NCBI RefSeq assembly: GCF_014400405.1
Contig: NZ_CP060496.1
Coordinates: 2,914,001 to 2,978,000, forward strand
Reading direction: 5' to 3'
Length of the DNA: 64,000 nucleotides
Origin: Brachybacterium sp. Z12
GTDB lineage: Bacteria; Actinomycetota; Actinomycetes; Actinomycetales; Dermabacteraceae
Below the pieces are notes generated by a model that saw only the letters and a program-made list of their open reading frames with translations, was not told where the DNA came from and did no database searches. Below are positions 10,458 to 21,524 of the stretch, piece by piece. Position 1 is the first letter of the stretch; the number at the start of each line of letters is the position of its first letter. Made by a program: the position numbers and the translations under genes.

Positions 10458-12472
10458 GCGCGCCACCCCGGACGGTCCGCACCGCTCGAGTGAGCGCCGG
10501 ACCCACCACAGGCAACGACTTCGCTGCTGCAGCGGCGCGTGCGCGCGGAGTGCTCCTCTGCTTCACGCGACGGGGCGTGAACGGCTTCGCCGCGGAGCGC
10601 TCCCGTGTGCGCGTCCCCGGCTTCACGACCACCACGCTGCCGTCCTCGCCCTCGGCGAGTCCGAAGCCTGCAGCCCGGGCCGGCCAGAACTCTGTGCCCA
10701 CGAACTGCAGAGGGGTGCGGACCTTGTTCAGAGCAGCCGACACCGTCACCGTCGCTCCGATCATCTCCGCAGTGAGCGGGAGACGCAGCCCGAGCAGACG
10801 GTCGCCGAGCTGGACTGTCGGCAGCAGCTGCCTGCCTCCGTGCTGCGGGATCCCTTCGAGGTAGCAGAAGTACTCGTCGCTCTCTTTGGGCACGCCGGCC
10901 GTCTGCACCAGCATCATCGCTCGCCGATTCTCATCGACCGTGAGTCCCACGCTCCGAGCTCTCGCGGTGTTGCGCAGCAGCAGGCCTCCGCGGTCGATCG
11001 AGAGATTCCCGGGGCCTTCCGTGAAGTAGGCGATCAACCGATCCTGCGGCATCGGATCATCCGCAAGGTTGCTGATCCCCTCGGGTTCGACAGAGCGTGC
11101 ACGCTCGGCCCCGAGCCGCAGCTCCTTCTCGAACTCGCCGAATGCGACGACGGTGAAGAGGTCCCATACGCCGCGGTCCAGACTGCTGTGCTCGGCACTG
11201 ACCAGGAAGGACGGACCATCCGGCGAGAGCTCCGACGCAGCGACGCTGAAATCCTCGACGGCGCCGGAATGGCGATGGTGGCCGCGGATCCCGAGCCTCT
11301 CGGGAGCGCCCTCGAGATCCGCGATCCTCACGGAGGCGGAAACCTGGACCGTCCGACCCTTCACCCTGACGTCCTCGAGCTTCGTGGACATCTTGGGCGG
11401 CGCCGTCTCGCGGCTCGCCGCCGGCACGAGGATCTCCAGCTCGGGGGCACCTTGCGCTGGAATGCGCCCTCTCTCCACATCAGCTGACGGTCAGGGTTCT
11501 CCACGAAGTACTCGATGGTCGCAGCGAGCCCTTCAAGGTTGTCCGCAGCGAGAAGATCGAGCTTCCAGCGAGTCTCTTCGGGGACGCGACGGCGAAGCTC
11601 CTCTGTGTAGAGATGGCCGATCTCGGACCGGAAGATCTCTCCCAGCGACTCCTGCTCCTCGCGCGGCAGACGGAGCCAGCGCCCGTCGAGCACTCGCTTC
11701 ATCGTCCAGGCGAACGGCCGGCGGAGCAGCGCGTCGCGACGCTCTCCCGGCTCCGTGTACTGCTCGATGGTCTTCGAAAGCCGCACTGCCGTGCGCAGAT
11801 GCTCGCCGGGGCCGCGAGCCCCGAGCGTCATATTGGTGCCATCGGCACGATGACGGATGAGGTAGTAGTCCTGGTCCGCGAGGACCGAGATCTTCCGGGC
11901 ATTGAGGTAGACGGCCGCCATGAACGGCTGATCCTCGCCGGTGATCTGGTCCTCAGGGAACCTCAGCCCGAGACTCTCGATGAGGGAGCGACGGATCAGC
12001 TTGGTCGGGCCCAAGGTGTTGAAGACGTTGTCCTCGATGAGGTCGGCGTCCTCCACGCTGTGCTTGAACATGCTGGCGGGTGCGTGACGCGCGTCCATGC
12101 TCGCGAGCTTGCCGAGAACGACATCTGCTTCGCCCTCGTGCGCAGCCTGCACCATCTTCTGCAACGCATCGGGGGTGAGCTTGTCATCGGAATCGAGGAA
12201 GAAGATGAACTCACCACACGCGCACGCCCGATCGCGGGATTACGTCCACCACCCGGAGTCCCGGAATTCTCCTGAGAGATGACGGTGACCCGTGGATCCG
12301 AGGCGGCGATCTCGTGGAGAAGTGCCCCGCTCCCGTCCGTGGAGCCGTCATCGACCACGAGGATCTCCAGGAGGTCAGGATCGAGCGACTGCTCCTGCAC
12401 GGACCGTATTGCATCCCGCACGTAGTGCTCGGAGTTATACACGGGGATGATCACCGAGACGTACAGAGCCAT
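10390..12472 (-). CDS. Large family-2 glycosyltransferase with C-terminal beta-domain, frameshifted
   Basis: About 690 residues. The GT-A domain starts YVSVIIPVYNSEHYVRDAI, with VVDDGSTDGSG and, after a corrected break at about 12225, FIFFLDSDDKLTPDAL. GEDQPF marks the acceptor region. A helical segment follows, then after a break at about 11452 a beta-rich C-terminal domain to DLLVAMEVPPPVEFRR. The architecture resembles TarS/TarP-like teichoic-acid sugar transferases, which carry extra C-terminal domains. It is paralogous to 14483-16391 (shared QTxxGxxxLV layout, HAPxSMF, YTEELRRR-like region). The stop at 10390 overlaps the next gene by about 70 bp; a third small break would place it at 10454 with a GTGA overlap. 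The donor sugar is unknown. Start at the second ATG (12472); the first is 12487. Confidence 0.7.
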
Positions 12473-12615
12473 GAACACGGACCTCATCTATCTGGGGCGG
12501 CGGCGCGCGGGATGCTTCTGCGGTTCAGCGTCCGTTGCTGAGCGATCGGAGCTTTCTCGCGCCTTTCGGAGGGTAGCACCGGCGCACCGCACAACCCCGG
12601 TGGGTGAAGAGGGGC

Positions 12616-14376
12616 TCAGACTGTGCCGGTGGGCTCCGCCGTAGGCTCCAGATCCTTCACCTCGCCCGGCGCGATCAGGCCGAGTTCCGCCTGTGCGACG
12701 TGCACACGCCGATCAGCGTAGGAGTCCCGCGGGATGTCCCCGAGGTAATACGTGGCCCATCGCAGCCGCTCATCGCGACCGGGGTCGGCAGTGAGCAAGC
12801 TGTCGAGCGTCTCCTCGAGATGGGGCAATGCCTGCCCTTCGACCACGAGCACATAGGCGGCGCGCGCCATCGGGAACTGCTCGACGAACTCCGCGGCGCC
12901 GGTACGAGGCGAGACCATGGCGAGCGGCTTGCCCGAGTGGAGGAAATCTCCCACCACGGCTGAGACGTCGGAGATCATCGCATCCGCCGCATTGAAGCAG
13001 TCGGTCACGCTCATCTCCTCCTCCGCGAGCGCCCCGAAGAGATGCTCGCGACCGGTTGACGCCGCGTCTGCCGCGAGCATCTCCCGGATCTCCTCGCACG
13101 CTGCCTGCAGCTCCGGCGAGCGCGAGCTGTAGGGGTGCGGGCGGAACACCACGCGACACCCACGATCGAGCAGGCCGCGGACGATCGCGGGCCCCGCCAG
13201 CAGCGAGGAGTAGTTGGTCTCGGCCTGGTACCCGGCCCACGTGGGCGCATACAGCACCGCGTGGTCCCGGAGCTGCCCGATCGGCCCCCGCTCCGCCTCG
13301 ACGTGTTCGACCTGAGGACGGCCCACGATGCGGAACATGTCCTCCGGCATCGACACCCCGAACTTCTCGAAGCGATCGATCGCCGCCTGCCCCGCAACGA
13401 AGTCGAGGTCGTACATGCGGATCACCGGGGTGGCGCTCGAGGCCTTGTCGGACTCCCCGTGCAGCAGCTGGATGTGGGTGAGCTGCGAGTAGCGCACCAT
13501 GTGGTTGTTGCGCATCGCGTTGTTCACGTAGAACACGCCGCGCAGGGTGGGCACGATGAGGTCGTCGAGGTCTGTGAGCGAGCGCCGCAGCAGCACCGGA
13601 TGCTCGGTCGCCGCGGCCAGCTGGTGGAAGGTCGGCACCGTGCGCACCACCAGTGCGAAGGGGACTCCGAGCCGCTCCAGGTAGGGCAGCCACATCGTCA
13701 CCTGGAAGGCGGAGCGAGGCGGCGCGTGCCAGTAGACGTAGAAGACGGGCTGCATCTGCTCCAGGAGCTGCGGGAGCCCCGCCTGGAATCTGCGACGGTC
13801 CTGGATCCTGCGCATGACGTCGATGAGGGCGGCCAGGCCGATGCCGAGCGAGATGATCACGAGCAGCGCGGCGGCAGGGATCAGGAGGCTCGGCGCGACG
13901 GCGGCGGCGACCAGGACGGCCACTCCCAGCACGTTCACGGGGAAGACCCACCCGTAGGGGAAGGCGGCGCTGTTGCGGACCTTTCGATCAGGGAGGTTCG
14001 CGGCGTAGGGGACGGCGAGAGAGGAGAGCGACCGCAGGAGAGGCTCCTGCGCGAGCGCCAGGACGGCGAGCACGAGGACGATCATCACGGCGCCGTCGAG
14101 CTCCGCGCGGACGTACAGGTGGGCAACGGCCGTGGCGAGCAAGAGATAGCGGGCGGTGATGTACCGGCCGGCGCCACCGATGTCCCGAGGGATCGTCAGC
14201 AGTGTGTGACGCTGGCGCCATCCGATGAGCAGCAGCGTCACCAGCGGCAGGAGCAGTGCTCGACGGTCCCCGCCGGACGCCAGCATCACCACAGGTGACA
14301 GCGCTGCGAGGACGTTCACGACCAGCGGCCACAGGGAGAGCACCTCAGCCATCTTCCGCATACCGATCGCGGTCAT
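12616..14376 (-). CDS. Membrane-anchored TagF-like CDP-polyol phosphotransferase
   Basis: Intact protein of 586 residues. The N-terminal ~190 residues contain several hydrophobic helices (LWPLVVNVLAALSPVVMLA, YLLLATAVAHLYV, AVMIVLVLAVLALA, VNVLGVAVLVAAAVAPSLL, LLVIISLGIGLAALIDV). They are followed by a complete CDP-glycerol glycerophosphotransferase domain: PVFYVYWHAPP, the LLHGESDK motif, YDLDFVAGQAAIDRFEKFG, VLYAPTWAGYQ, VFRPHPYSSRSPE and DVSAVVGDFLHSGKP. ATG at 14376 is used rather than the long open frame to 14547, because the membrane helices begin right after it and GCGAGG precedes it. Classical TagF is peripheral, so the fused membrane domain is notable. It sits between the two large glycosyltransferases and probably elongates the same polymer as the protein at 4713-5929. 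Confidence 0.8.
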   Translation of the reverse strand: MTAIGMRKMAEVLSLWPLVVNVLAALSPVVMLASGGDRRALLLPLVTLLLIGWRQRHTLLTIPRDIGGAGRYITARYLLLATAVAHLYVRAELDGAVMIVLVLAVLALAQEPLLRSLSSLAVPYAANLPDRKVRNSAAFPYGWVFPVNVLGVAVLVAAAVAPSLLIPAAALLVIISLGIGLAALIDVMRRIQDRRRFQAGLPQLLEQMQPVFYVYWHAPPRSAFQVTMWLPYLERLGVPFALVVRTVPTFHQLAAATEHPVLLRRSLTDLDDLIVPTLRGVFYVNNAMRNNHMVRYSQLTHIQLLHGESDKASSATPVIRMYDLDFVAGQAAIDRFEKFGVSMPEDMFRIVGRPQVEHVEAERGPIGQLRDHAVLYAPTWAGYQAETNYSSLLAGPAIVRGLLDRGCRVVFRPHPYSSRSPELQAACEEIREMLAADAASTGREHLFGALAEEEMSVTDCFNAADAMISDVSAVVGDFLHSGKPLAMVSPRTGAAEFVEQFPMARAAYVLVVEGQALPHLEETLDSLLTADPGRDERLRWATYYLGDIPRDSYADRRVHVAQAELGLIAPGEVKDLEPTAEPTGTV

Positions 14377-14482
14377 GACACCTCGCCTCTTATCTTCGGG
14401 ACCAGCGGACTCCGACCGGTGCAGGTCCGCGCCCGACTGTTGAAGGATCCTGACATGATCCGGTCCGGGCGCGCGAGCTGCA

Positions 14483-16391
14483 TCAGCGCCTCGGGCGGCG
14501 CACGCCCAGCCGCCGGGCGATGGCACGCACCGTGCGCTTGCCTCCATCTGCCGCGGCGGACAGCACTGAGCCGCCGACCTGCGTGCGGGGAATGGAGACG
14601 GCCTCGGGGATCGTCAGCACCACGTGCCCGATGTCGTCCTCCACCTTCAGCCAGCGCGTCTCGCGGCCGCTTCCGTCCTGCAGGGACAGTGCGAACAACC
14701 CCTCCCCCGCCGGGATGAGGGGGACCGGTTCGCCGTCGCCTCCGGCGGCCTCGTCCGCGTGCACGGAGGCCCGCAGCGAGTGCGTGCTGTCAGCAGCGAG
14801 CAGCACCACGCGGTGACCGGTTCCGGTGCTCAGGGTGGTGAGCACTCGGGCATCGGGGCCTGACCGCTCGAGCAGCGTGTACCCGATGTCGAGGGACACG
14901 TTCCCGAAGCCCTGGGTGTAGTAGACGGTGCCGATCTCCCGCTGGCCGGTCCCGTCGGTCAGGCGGTGGCGTCGCTCGATGATCTCCTCGGAGCGGAGCC
15001 TTCCGAGCCGGTTCACGAGCTCCTCGGAGCCGTAGCGGTGGACGACGGAGATGTCCCAGACCCCCTTCTCGAGCCGGTCCGCATCGATCTCGGCCCGGAG
15101 CTCGAGGGCACGGCTGCCATCCCGCAGGATCTCGCGCGCCTCGCCCGCCCACTGGTCGGACCAGTCCTCCGTCCCTCGTCTCTGCACGCGGAGCGCCACG
15201 GCATCGGGCGGCGCCATGCACCCCTTGACCCTCGCGCTCGCGACGAGGCGGGCCCGGGAGCCCTCCACGGCCAGGCTCTCGAGCCGCACCATCCCGGTGA
15301 CGGTGACATCGCGGAGCAGCTCCGCGCCGATCTCCTGGGCCAGCTCGGGGGCAGGTCGAGATGGAATCCGGTCTCGTCATGCGTGAGCCTCTCCTTCCCC
15401 CGCCCTTCTCCCACGTGATGAGGCGGCGCAGCACGGCGGTGCGGCCGTCGAGGGCGAGGCGGACCTTGACCTTCTCGAGCGGACCGAGGTGAGCGGCGGC
15501 GGCCGGCGTATAGACGGGAGTGAGCGCTTGTGCGATCTCTGCGACCACCGCCTCCTGCTTCTCCTCCTCGAGGTCCAGGAAGCGCGGATGCAGCGATTTG
15601 CGCAGCGCCCCTCGGATCGGGCGCCGCAGGATCCCGTCCCGGAGCGTGCCGGGTTCCGAGAACTGGACGATGACCTCGATGCACGCAGCGAGCAGCTGCG
15701 CGTAGTCCCAGGCGCTGCGCGCGGAGGAGGTGACGTTCTTGCCGTCGTCCCGCTTGCGGATCAGCACGAAATCGCGGTCCGCTCGCACGCTGATCTTGTC
15801 CGCCGCCAGGTAGCAGGCGAGCGTGAACGGCTGGTCGGAGCCGACGCGCAGGTGCGTGGGGTTGTGAGCACCGGTCTTCGCCACCAGATCGGTGCGGAAG
15901 AGCTTGATCGCGGTGAGCGAGTTGTACAGCTTGTCGGCGACGATGTCGGCATCCGCGACGGTGCGATGGAACATCGAGCTCGGCGCATGGCGGCCGTTGA
16001 GCCCGGCCATCTTCGCCAGGACGATGTCCGATCCCTCCTTCTCGGCGTAGGCGGCGAGATCGCCGAGCGCGCCCTCCGTGAGGACATCGTCCGCACCCAC
16101 GACGAAGAAGTACTTCCCTCTCACCGCGGCGATGCCCTTGTTGCACGGATCCGCGGGGCCGCCGGAGTTGGGCTGGTCGATGAGACGGTAGTTGGGGTGG
16201 CGGGCCGCGTACTCGGCGAGCAGCTTCTCGGAGCCGTCATCGGAGCCGTCGTTGACGAGGACGACCTCGAGCTGCGACTCGTCCAGCCCCTGCGCCGGGA
16301 GGGCGTCGAGCGTCTCCCGGAGATAGGGCATCGCGTTGTACACGGGGATCACGAGGGAGACGAGCGGTGTCCCGGAGGTGGTCTGCTGCAT
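14483..16391 (-). CDS. Large family-2 glycosyltransferase, paralogue of 10390-12472, frameshifted
   Basis: About 636 residues. The GT-A core runs TPLVSLVIPVYNAMPYLRET, VLVNDGSDDGSE, NSGGPADPCNKG, FFVVGADDVL and VGSDQPFTLACYL. A helical linker and a beta-rich C-terminal domain follow (VRLESLAVEGSRARLVASAR ... RRLGVRRPRR). Two breaks lie close together: about 15405 (G run) and about 15357 (C run), giving GKERLTHDETGFHLDLPPEL. ATG at 16391 follows AGGAAG; the open frame to 16412 lacks a ribosome site. Gene order and strand match the paralogue and the TagF-like gene between them, suggesting one operon from 18535 to 7664. The role is presumably glycosylation or chain priming on the polyol-phosphate polymer; the substrate is not readable. 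Confidence 0.75.
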
Positions 16392-16490
16392 GCTTCTTCC
16401 TGGAGGTCGCATCGGCTGAGGTCGACGGGGGCCGTTCGCGGCAGTCTAACCACGGGGTATCGCACCGATCCGGTGCGGCAGGCCTGGAGC

Positions 16491-18535
16491 TCAGCCGAGA
16501 GCGGGGCTGATCTGCTCCCACAGCGGCGGGGCGAGCTTCGCGCTGAAGGTCGCGGTGAGGTGGTGCCCATCGCGATAGACGAGGGTGTTCCCGATGATCA
16601 TCGGGCAGGTCTCGTCATTGCAGAGATAGGGCGTCAGGTCGAGATAGCGGGCCCCGGTCGCGTCGGCCGCCGCCCGCTCGGCCCGGATGATGTCCGGGCT
16701 GAACGCCGAGGAGACCGGTGCCGCGCATCTCCCAGCGTCCTCGAGATCATCCGAGAGGCACACTGCCGGGGTCTCGGCTCGATGGGGGACGTCGGCGAGC
16801 ACGGCCACCTCGGGCCCGTCGACCGCCTCGACGGTCGACTCCATGCCGGACTGCCACTGCGCGGCGAAGTCATCGGCACCGCCCTCCAGCTCGGGTTCGG
16901 CGGCCCCGTAGTTGGCCAGCAGCACGAGATCGGGGTCCTCGTCGCCGATCCGCTCCAGCACACCTTCGCGCCACTGATCGCATTGCGTATACGCGAGCCC
17001 GTCCAGCAGCAGCGGCAGATCCGCCGACGGGCAGGAGCTCTTCGTGTTCGTGTCCAGCCGGATCTTCCCCTCCTGCGCCAGCTGCGCGAGCGCCGGATAC
17101 CAGGAGGCCGCGTGGGAGTCGCCGAACAGGAACACCAGCGGCGCATCGGGGTCGTCGCCGATCTGGCATCCGCTGGAGTCCGTGCTGGCCTGCGAGCGAT
17201 GGCACCCGTCGTCGTAGATCGTGGGGTTGTCGGAGTCCGCTTCCTCGAGGGAGGGCTGGAGGTTCGCGGGGACGAAGCCGGTGCCCGCCGGTTCTGCGGT
17301 GAGCCCGTCCGTCTCCTCCGCGGTGCGGTCTGTCGCGGTGTCCTGCTGGGCCGTTCCCAGATGCACGGCGCCCGCCGTGGCGATCAGGCTCAGCGAGGCG
17401 GCCGCGGCGGCGGCACCGGTCAGCAGCGGGGTCCGTTCCCGGAGCACGTGCCAGCCGATCACGGGGCGTTCGACGACGCGGTACAGCAGCCAGGCGAGCG
17501 GGATGGCGACCGCGCCGAGCAGGAGCCGCACCCCGAGCGAGAGCGGCTCGTCCTGCCCCACCGCGACCTGCGGGATCACCTGCAGCGGCCAGTGGACGAG
17601 ATAGAGCGAGTACGAGATCGCTCCGATGAACTGGCAGGGCTGCAGGCTCAGCAGGCGGTTGAGGTGCAGGTTTCCGGGCGCGGTCCCGCCCACGAGCAGC
17701 AGCACGGTCGCGGCCACCGGCAGCGCCGCCGTGTAGCCAGGGAACGGCGTCGATGCGTCGTACAGCAGCGCGGTGACGACCAGGGCGGCCATACCGACCC
17801 ACGACAGCAGCCCCGTCGCCGGCCGGCGCAGCCATGCGGCCCCGGTGCGCAGCAGGAACGCCGTCAGCGCGCCGGCACCCAGCTCCCACGCCCGTGTGGG
17901 CAGCGAGAAGAACGTCCACGACGGGGAGACGCCCATCCAGAGCACGCAGGCGAGGAAGGAGGCGAGCGTCAGCGCTGCGGTCACCCACAGCAGGCGCCGC
18001 TCGCTGCGGCGGCACAGCCAGAATCCGAGCGCGAGCAGCGCGGGCCAGAACAGGTAGAACTGCTCCTCGATCCCGAGCGACCAGTAGTGCTGGAACACCG
18101 ACGGGCTGGTCTCGGCGAGATAGTCCGTGCCGTCGATCGCGAACAGGACATTGGGAAGGTAGAGCGCGGTGGCGACAGCCCCTTGACCACCTCGGACATG
18201 AGTAGCGGCGGCATCCACAGCCATGCCGCCACGGCGGTCAGCGCGGCGACCAGCAGCGAGGCCGGGAGGATGCGGCGTGCCCGCTTGGCATAGAACCTGC
18301 CGAAGGAGATCCGGCCCTCCGCCTCGAGCGATTCCAGCAGATGGGTGGTGATCAGGAATCCCGAGACCACGAAGAAGACGTCCACTCCGACGAACCCGCC
18401 GGACAGCGTCCCCACCCCCGCGTGGTAGAGGACCACGAGCAGCACGGCGATGGCGCGGAGGCCCTGGATATCCGGGCGGAAGCTCGCCTTCCGCCCGGCC
18501 CGGGGCCCGCTCTTCGATTCGGCGACAGCAGTCAC
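16491..18535 (-). CDS. OafA-type acyltransferase with C-terminal SGNH domain, frameshifted
   Basis: About 681 residues. The N-terminal acyltransferase-3 membrane domain starts FRPDIQGLRAIAVLLVVLYH (catalytic-type His), with FVGVDVFFVVSGFLIT, the RRILPAS loop, YWSLGIEEQFYLFWP and SYSLYLVHWPLQ. An extracytoplasmic SGNH domain follows, with block I VFLFGDSHAASW (Ser) and block V RDGHHLT (Asp/His), both intact. One break at about 18182 in a G run; corrected VVKGAVATALYLPNVLF. Such proteins move acetyl or other acyl groups onto surface glycans. It lies upstream of the glycosyltransferase with a gap of 99 bp and is the first gene of the - strand arm. Confidence 0.85.
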
Positions 18536-18599
18536 GCAGCTCCTGAGATATGACGAGTCACGGAGTGTAGCGGCCCGCTGGTGTTTGAGAGCCTGCCCC

Positions 18600-19658
18600 T
18601 CAGTTCTCCGGCCGCCCCTGCCGCCAGTACCCCATGAAGGAGACCTGCTTGCGGTCCAGCCCCAGCTCGCTGACCAGGTGCCGGCGCAGGGTCTTGATCA
18701 GGCCGGCCTCCCCCCGCGAGCCAGGCGTAGAAGGCACCGTGCCCGGTGGTGGTCTCCCACAGGATGGTCTCGTCGACGTCCACGTCCTCGAGCTCCTCGC
18801 GCAGCGCCGCGTCAGTACCGTCGGCCGCCTCGGGCCCGTCGGCCGCGGCGTCCCGGAACGCCTGGGCGTTCTCGCTCATCAGGCTCCGCACAGCGGCGTC
18901 GAGCAGCTCCCCATGGGGGCGTCCCTCGCGGGGCAGCCAGGTGACCTGCACCCCGGAACGGGTCAGCAGCTCCTGCGCGTCACCGGCCTCGGGCACCTCG
19001 AGCAGGGCGTGCCCGCTGATCGAGGCGGGCAGGGCCTCGAGGATCGAGCCGACGGCGGGCACTGCGGTCTCGTCCCCCACCAGCAGCACGGTGCGGGCGG
19101 TGCCGGGGCGGAACTCGATGCCGCCGTACTCGGGGCCCACCAGGTGACGGTTCGGTCCGAGCATCGAGATGGTGTCCCCCAGCTCCGCGTCCCGTGCCCA
19201 GCGCGCGGCGACGCCCTGGCCGGGCACCTCGACGGGATCCAGATGCAGCACGACGTCGATGTCGATCTCGGGGTGTGCGGAGAGGTTGCCCGGATGGCCG
19301 GCGGCACGCTGCTCGCGCACGGTGTAGGTGCGCATCCAGCCGCGGTCCGCCGGGTCGATCTGCAACCAGCTGCGGTACCACTCGGCGTGCGCGGCAGGGT
19401 CGAGCATTCCGTCCGGACGCACCGCCACGAAATGGTCGGCGCTGGCCTCGGGCCCGGGGACGATCAGCTTCACCCGCAGGTCCAGCGGGTGGGAGCACGT
19501 GCCGAAGTGCTCGAGGTCGGGGCTGGTGAAGGTGAACCGCACCAGGGACGGGCCCAGGGGCGGCGCGCGGCGACGGTGAGCTCGAAGGCGAGCATGCTCG
19601 AGTGCTCGAGGGCTGGCACCAGCTCGGTCGCGGGCGCGGTCTGGGTCGTGGTGGACAC
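18600..19658 (-). CDS. Siderophore-interacting protein (ViuB/SIP family), frameshifted
   Basis: FAD-dependent ferric-siderophore reductase-like protein of about 352 residues, last gene of the iron uptake operon; it would release iron from imported siderophore in the cytosol. Visible are the FAD-binding RTYTVREQR (RxYTxR), a substrate segment [33 protein letters not shown] and [11 protein letters not shown]. The C-terminus is [18 protein letters not shown]...[13 protein letters not shown]. Two breaks: a missing C at about 19553 near the start (corrected [14 protein letters not shown]) and an extra G at about 18704. GTG at 19658 follows GAGGAGG and lies 10 bp after the ATPase stop. Confidence 0.8.
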
Positions 19659-19668
19659 GGGGTCCTCC

Positions 19669-20470
19669 TCATGTCGGTGGGGGCGTCGGTGCGGTCCCTG
19701 CCCAGGGGCAGGACCATCGGGGTGCCGGTGACGGGGTCGGGGGCGATATGGGCGTCCAGGGCGAAGACCTCGTGGGCCATCTGCTCGGTGATGACCTCGG
19801 CCGGGGAGCCCTGGGAGTGGATCTCGCCGGCGCGGACGGCGACCAGGTGATCGGCGTAGCGGGCGGCGAGGTTGAGGTCGTGCAGCACGATGCCGACGGT
19901 GGTGCCGCGCTCGCGGTTGAGGTCGCGGACCACGTCGAGGACCTCGAGCTGATGGGTGACGTCGAGATAGGTGGTGGGCTCGTCCAGCAGCAGCACCTCC
20001 GTCTGCTGGGCGAGAGCCATGGCGATCCACACCCGCTGGCGCTGCCCGCCGGAGAGCTCCTCGAGCAGCCTCCCCTGGAGCTCATCGGTGCGGGTGGCGG
20101 TGAGCGCCTCGGCCACGGCCCGCTCATCCTGCTCGCTCCACTGCGGGAACAGCCCCTGATGGGGAAGCGGCCGCGGGTCACCAGCTCGCGCACGGTGACG
20201 CCGTCGGGGCGACCGGGGTCTGCGGGAGCAGGCCGAGGCGGCGAGCGAGCTCCTTCCCGCGCAGGGAGTGCAGGTCCCGGCCGTCCAGCAGCACGCTGCC
20301 GCTGCGGGGGTGAGCAGCCGCGACATGCCTCGCAGCAGGGTCGACTTCCCGCTGCCGTTGGCGCCGACGATGATCGTGATCCGCTCTTCGGGCAGCGCGA
20401 GGCTGAGGTCGTGCACGACCTCCCGGCGGTCGTACGCCAGGTGCAGGTGCTGGGCTTCGATCAGTGCCAT
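19669..20470 (-). CDS. Ferric-siderophore ABC transporter ATPase (FepC-like), frameshifted
   Basis: About 267 residues. It has Walker [10 protein letters not shown], the Q-loop LLPQTP, signature [17 protein letters not shown], Walker [14 protein letters not shown] and H-loop [13 protein letters not shown], the classical FecE/FepC set. Four breaks are inferred: missing C residues at about 20309, 20213 and 20160, and an extra base in a C run near the 3' end (about 19677) so that the frame ends DAPPT at 19669. Repaired, the middle reads [20 protein letters not shown]. The start ATG is 10 bp after the permease stop. Energises uptake through the permeases at 20481-22514. Confidence 0.8.
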
Positions 20471-20480
20471 CGGGGTTAGG

Positions 20481-21524
20481 TCACCTTCCGGTTCCGGAGG
20501 TCGGGGTGCGGGTGAGCATCCACAGCAGGACGGGGGCGCCGAGCGCGCCGGTGACCACCCCGGCGGGAAGCTCGGTGCTCCCGAAGAGGTTCTGGCCGGC
20601 GATGTCGGCGAGCAGCACGATCACGGCGCCGACCACGGCGGCCAGCGGGAAGCTGGGACGTCCCGCGAGCATCCGCGCGATCGGTCCGGCGAGGAAGGCG
20701 ACGAAGGAGAGCGGGCCGGTGACCGCGACGGTGAGAGCGCTGAGGGTCACGGCGACCAGGATCAGGGCCACGCGGGTGCGGGGCACCGGCAGGCCGAGGC
20801 TGGTGGCGGTGTCGTCGCCCAGCTGCAGGATCCGCAGCCGCACCACCAGCAGGGCGAGGGCGGGGATCAGCACCGCCAGGGTGATCGCCAGCACCGCCGC
20901 CCGATCCCAGGTGGAGGTGGACAGCGAACCGATCATCCAGTGCATCGCATCGCCCGCGGACTGCAGCGAGAGGCGGGTCAGCAGGTAGGAGATGAGCGCG
21001 CCGAGGGCGGCGGCGAATCCGATGCCCACCAGCACGAAGCGGTTGTCCACGGCGCCAGCGCCTCCCGGCCTGCCCACGCCTCCCACGCTTCCCATGCCGG
21101 CCACGAGCAGCAGGAGCACTGCCGTGCCCAGCCCTCCCAGCAGCGCGAACCAGAACAGGGCGCGGCCGTCGGCCTGGAAGAACGCCATCGCGATCACCGC
21201 CCCGGCGGAGGCGCCGAGCGTCACGCCGATGACGTCGGGGCTGGCCAGCGGATTGCGGAGCATCGTCTGGAACACGGTGCCGGAGAGCCCGAAGGCGACG
21301 CCCGCCAGCAGTGCGACCACCGCGGTGGGCAGCCGGTGGTCCATCACGATGAAGGAGATGCCGGGGATCTGCTCGCCGCCGATCACCCGCAGGGCGAGGT
21401 CGAGCGGGACCATCGGGGTGCCCACGAGCACCCGCACGGCGATCAGCCCGAGCAGGATCAGTCCGGTGCCCGCTGCGGTGAGGGCGGTGCGGCGGGTGCG
21501 TGGGCGCAGTGCCAGGGTGTTCAC
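20481..21524 (-). CDS. FecCD-family siderophore permease (FepG-like)
   Basis: Intact 347-residue permease with about nine to ten hydrophobic helices. Family landmarks are PRLPTAVVALLAGVAFGLSG (here DHRLPTAVVALLAG), GTVFQTMLRNPLASPDVIGV, GASAGAV, MHWMIGSLST, LGDDTATSLGLPV and GPLSFVAFLAGPIAR. The GTG start at 21524 overlaps the stop of the preceding permease by 4 bp (GTGA). It forms the heterodimeric channel with the neighbouring FecCD protein. Confidence 0.88.
   Translation of the reverse strand: MNTLALRPRTRRTALTAAGTGLILLGLIAVRVLVGTPMVPLDLALRVIGGEQIPGISFIVMDHRLPTAVVALLAGVAFGLSGTVFQTMLRNPLASPDVIGVTLGASAGAVIAMAFFQADGRALFWFALLGGLGTAVLLLLVAGMGSVGGVGRPGGAGAVDNRFVLVGIGFAAALGALISYLLTRLSLQSAGDAMHWMIGSLSTSTWDRAAVLAITLAVLIPALALLVVRLRILQLGDDTATSLGLPVPRTRVALILVAVTLSALTVAVTGPLSFVAFLAGPIARMLAGRPSFPLAAVVGAVIVLLADIAGQNLFGSTELPAGVVTGALGAPVLLWMLTRTPTSGTGR

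Noticed and set aside
15489-18293. Open frame of 934 codons on the + strand
   Set aside because: Antisense to the acyltransferase and glycosyltransferase; composition is arginine/glutamine-rich codon-mirror text without recognisable features.
20471-20490. TTAGGTCACCTT, resembling half an iron box
   Set aside because: It lies inside the operon across the permease stop, covers only about half of the consensus and has no promoter context.
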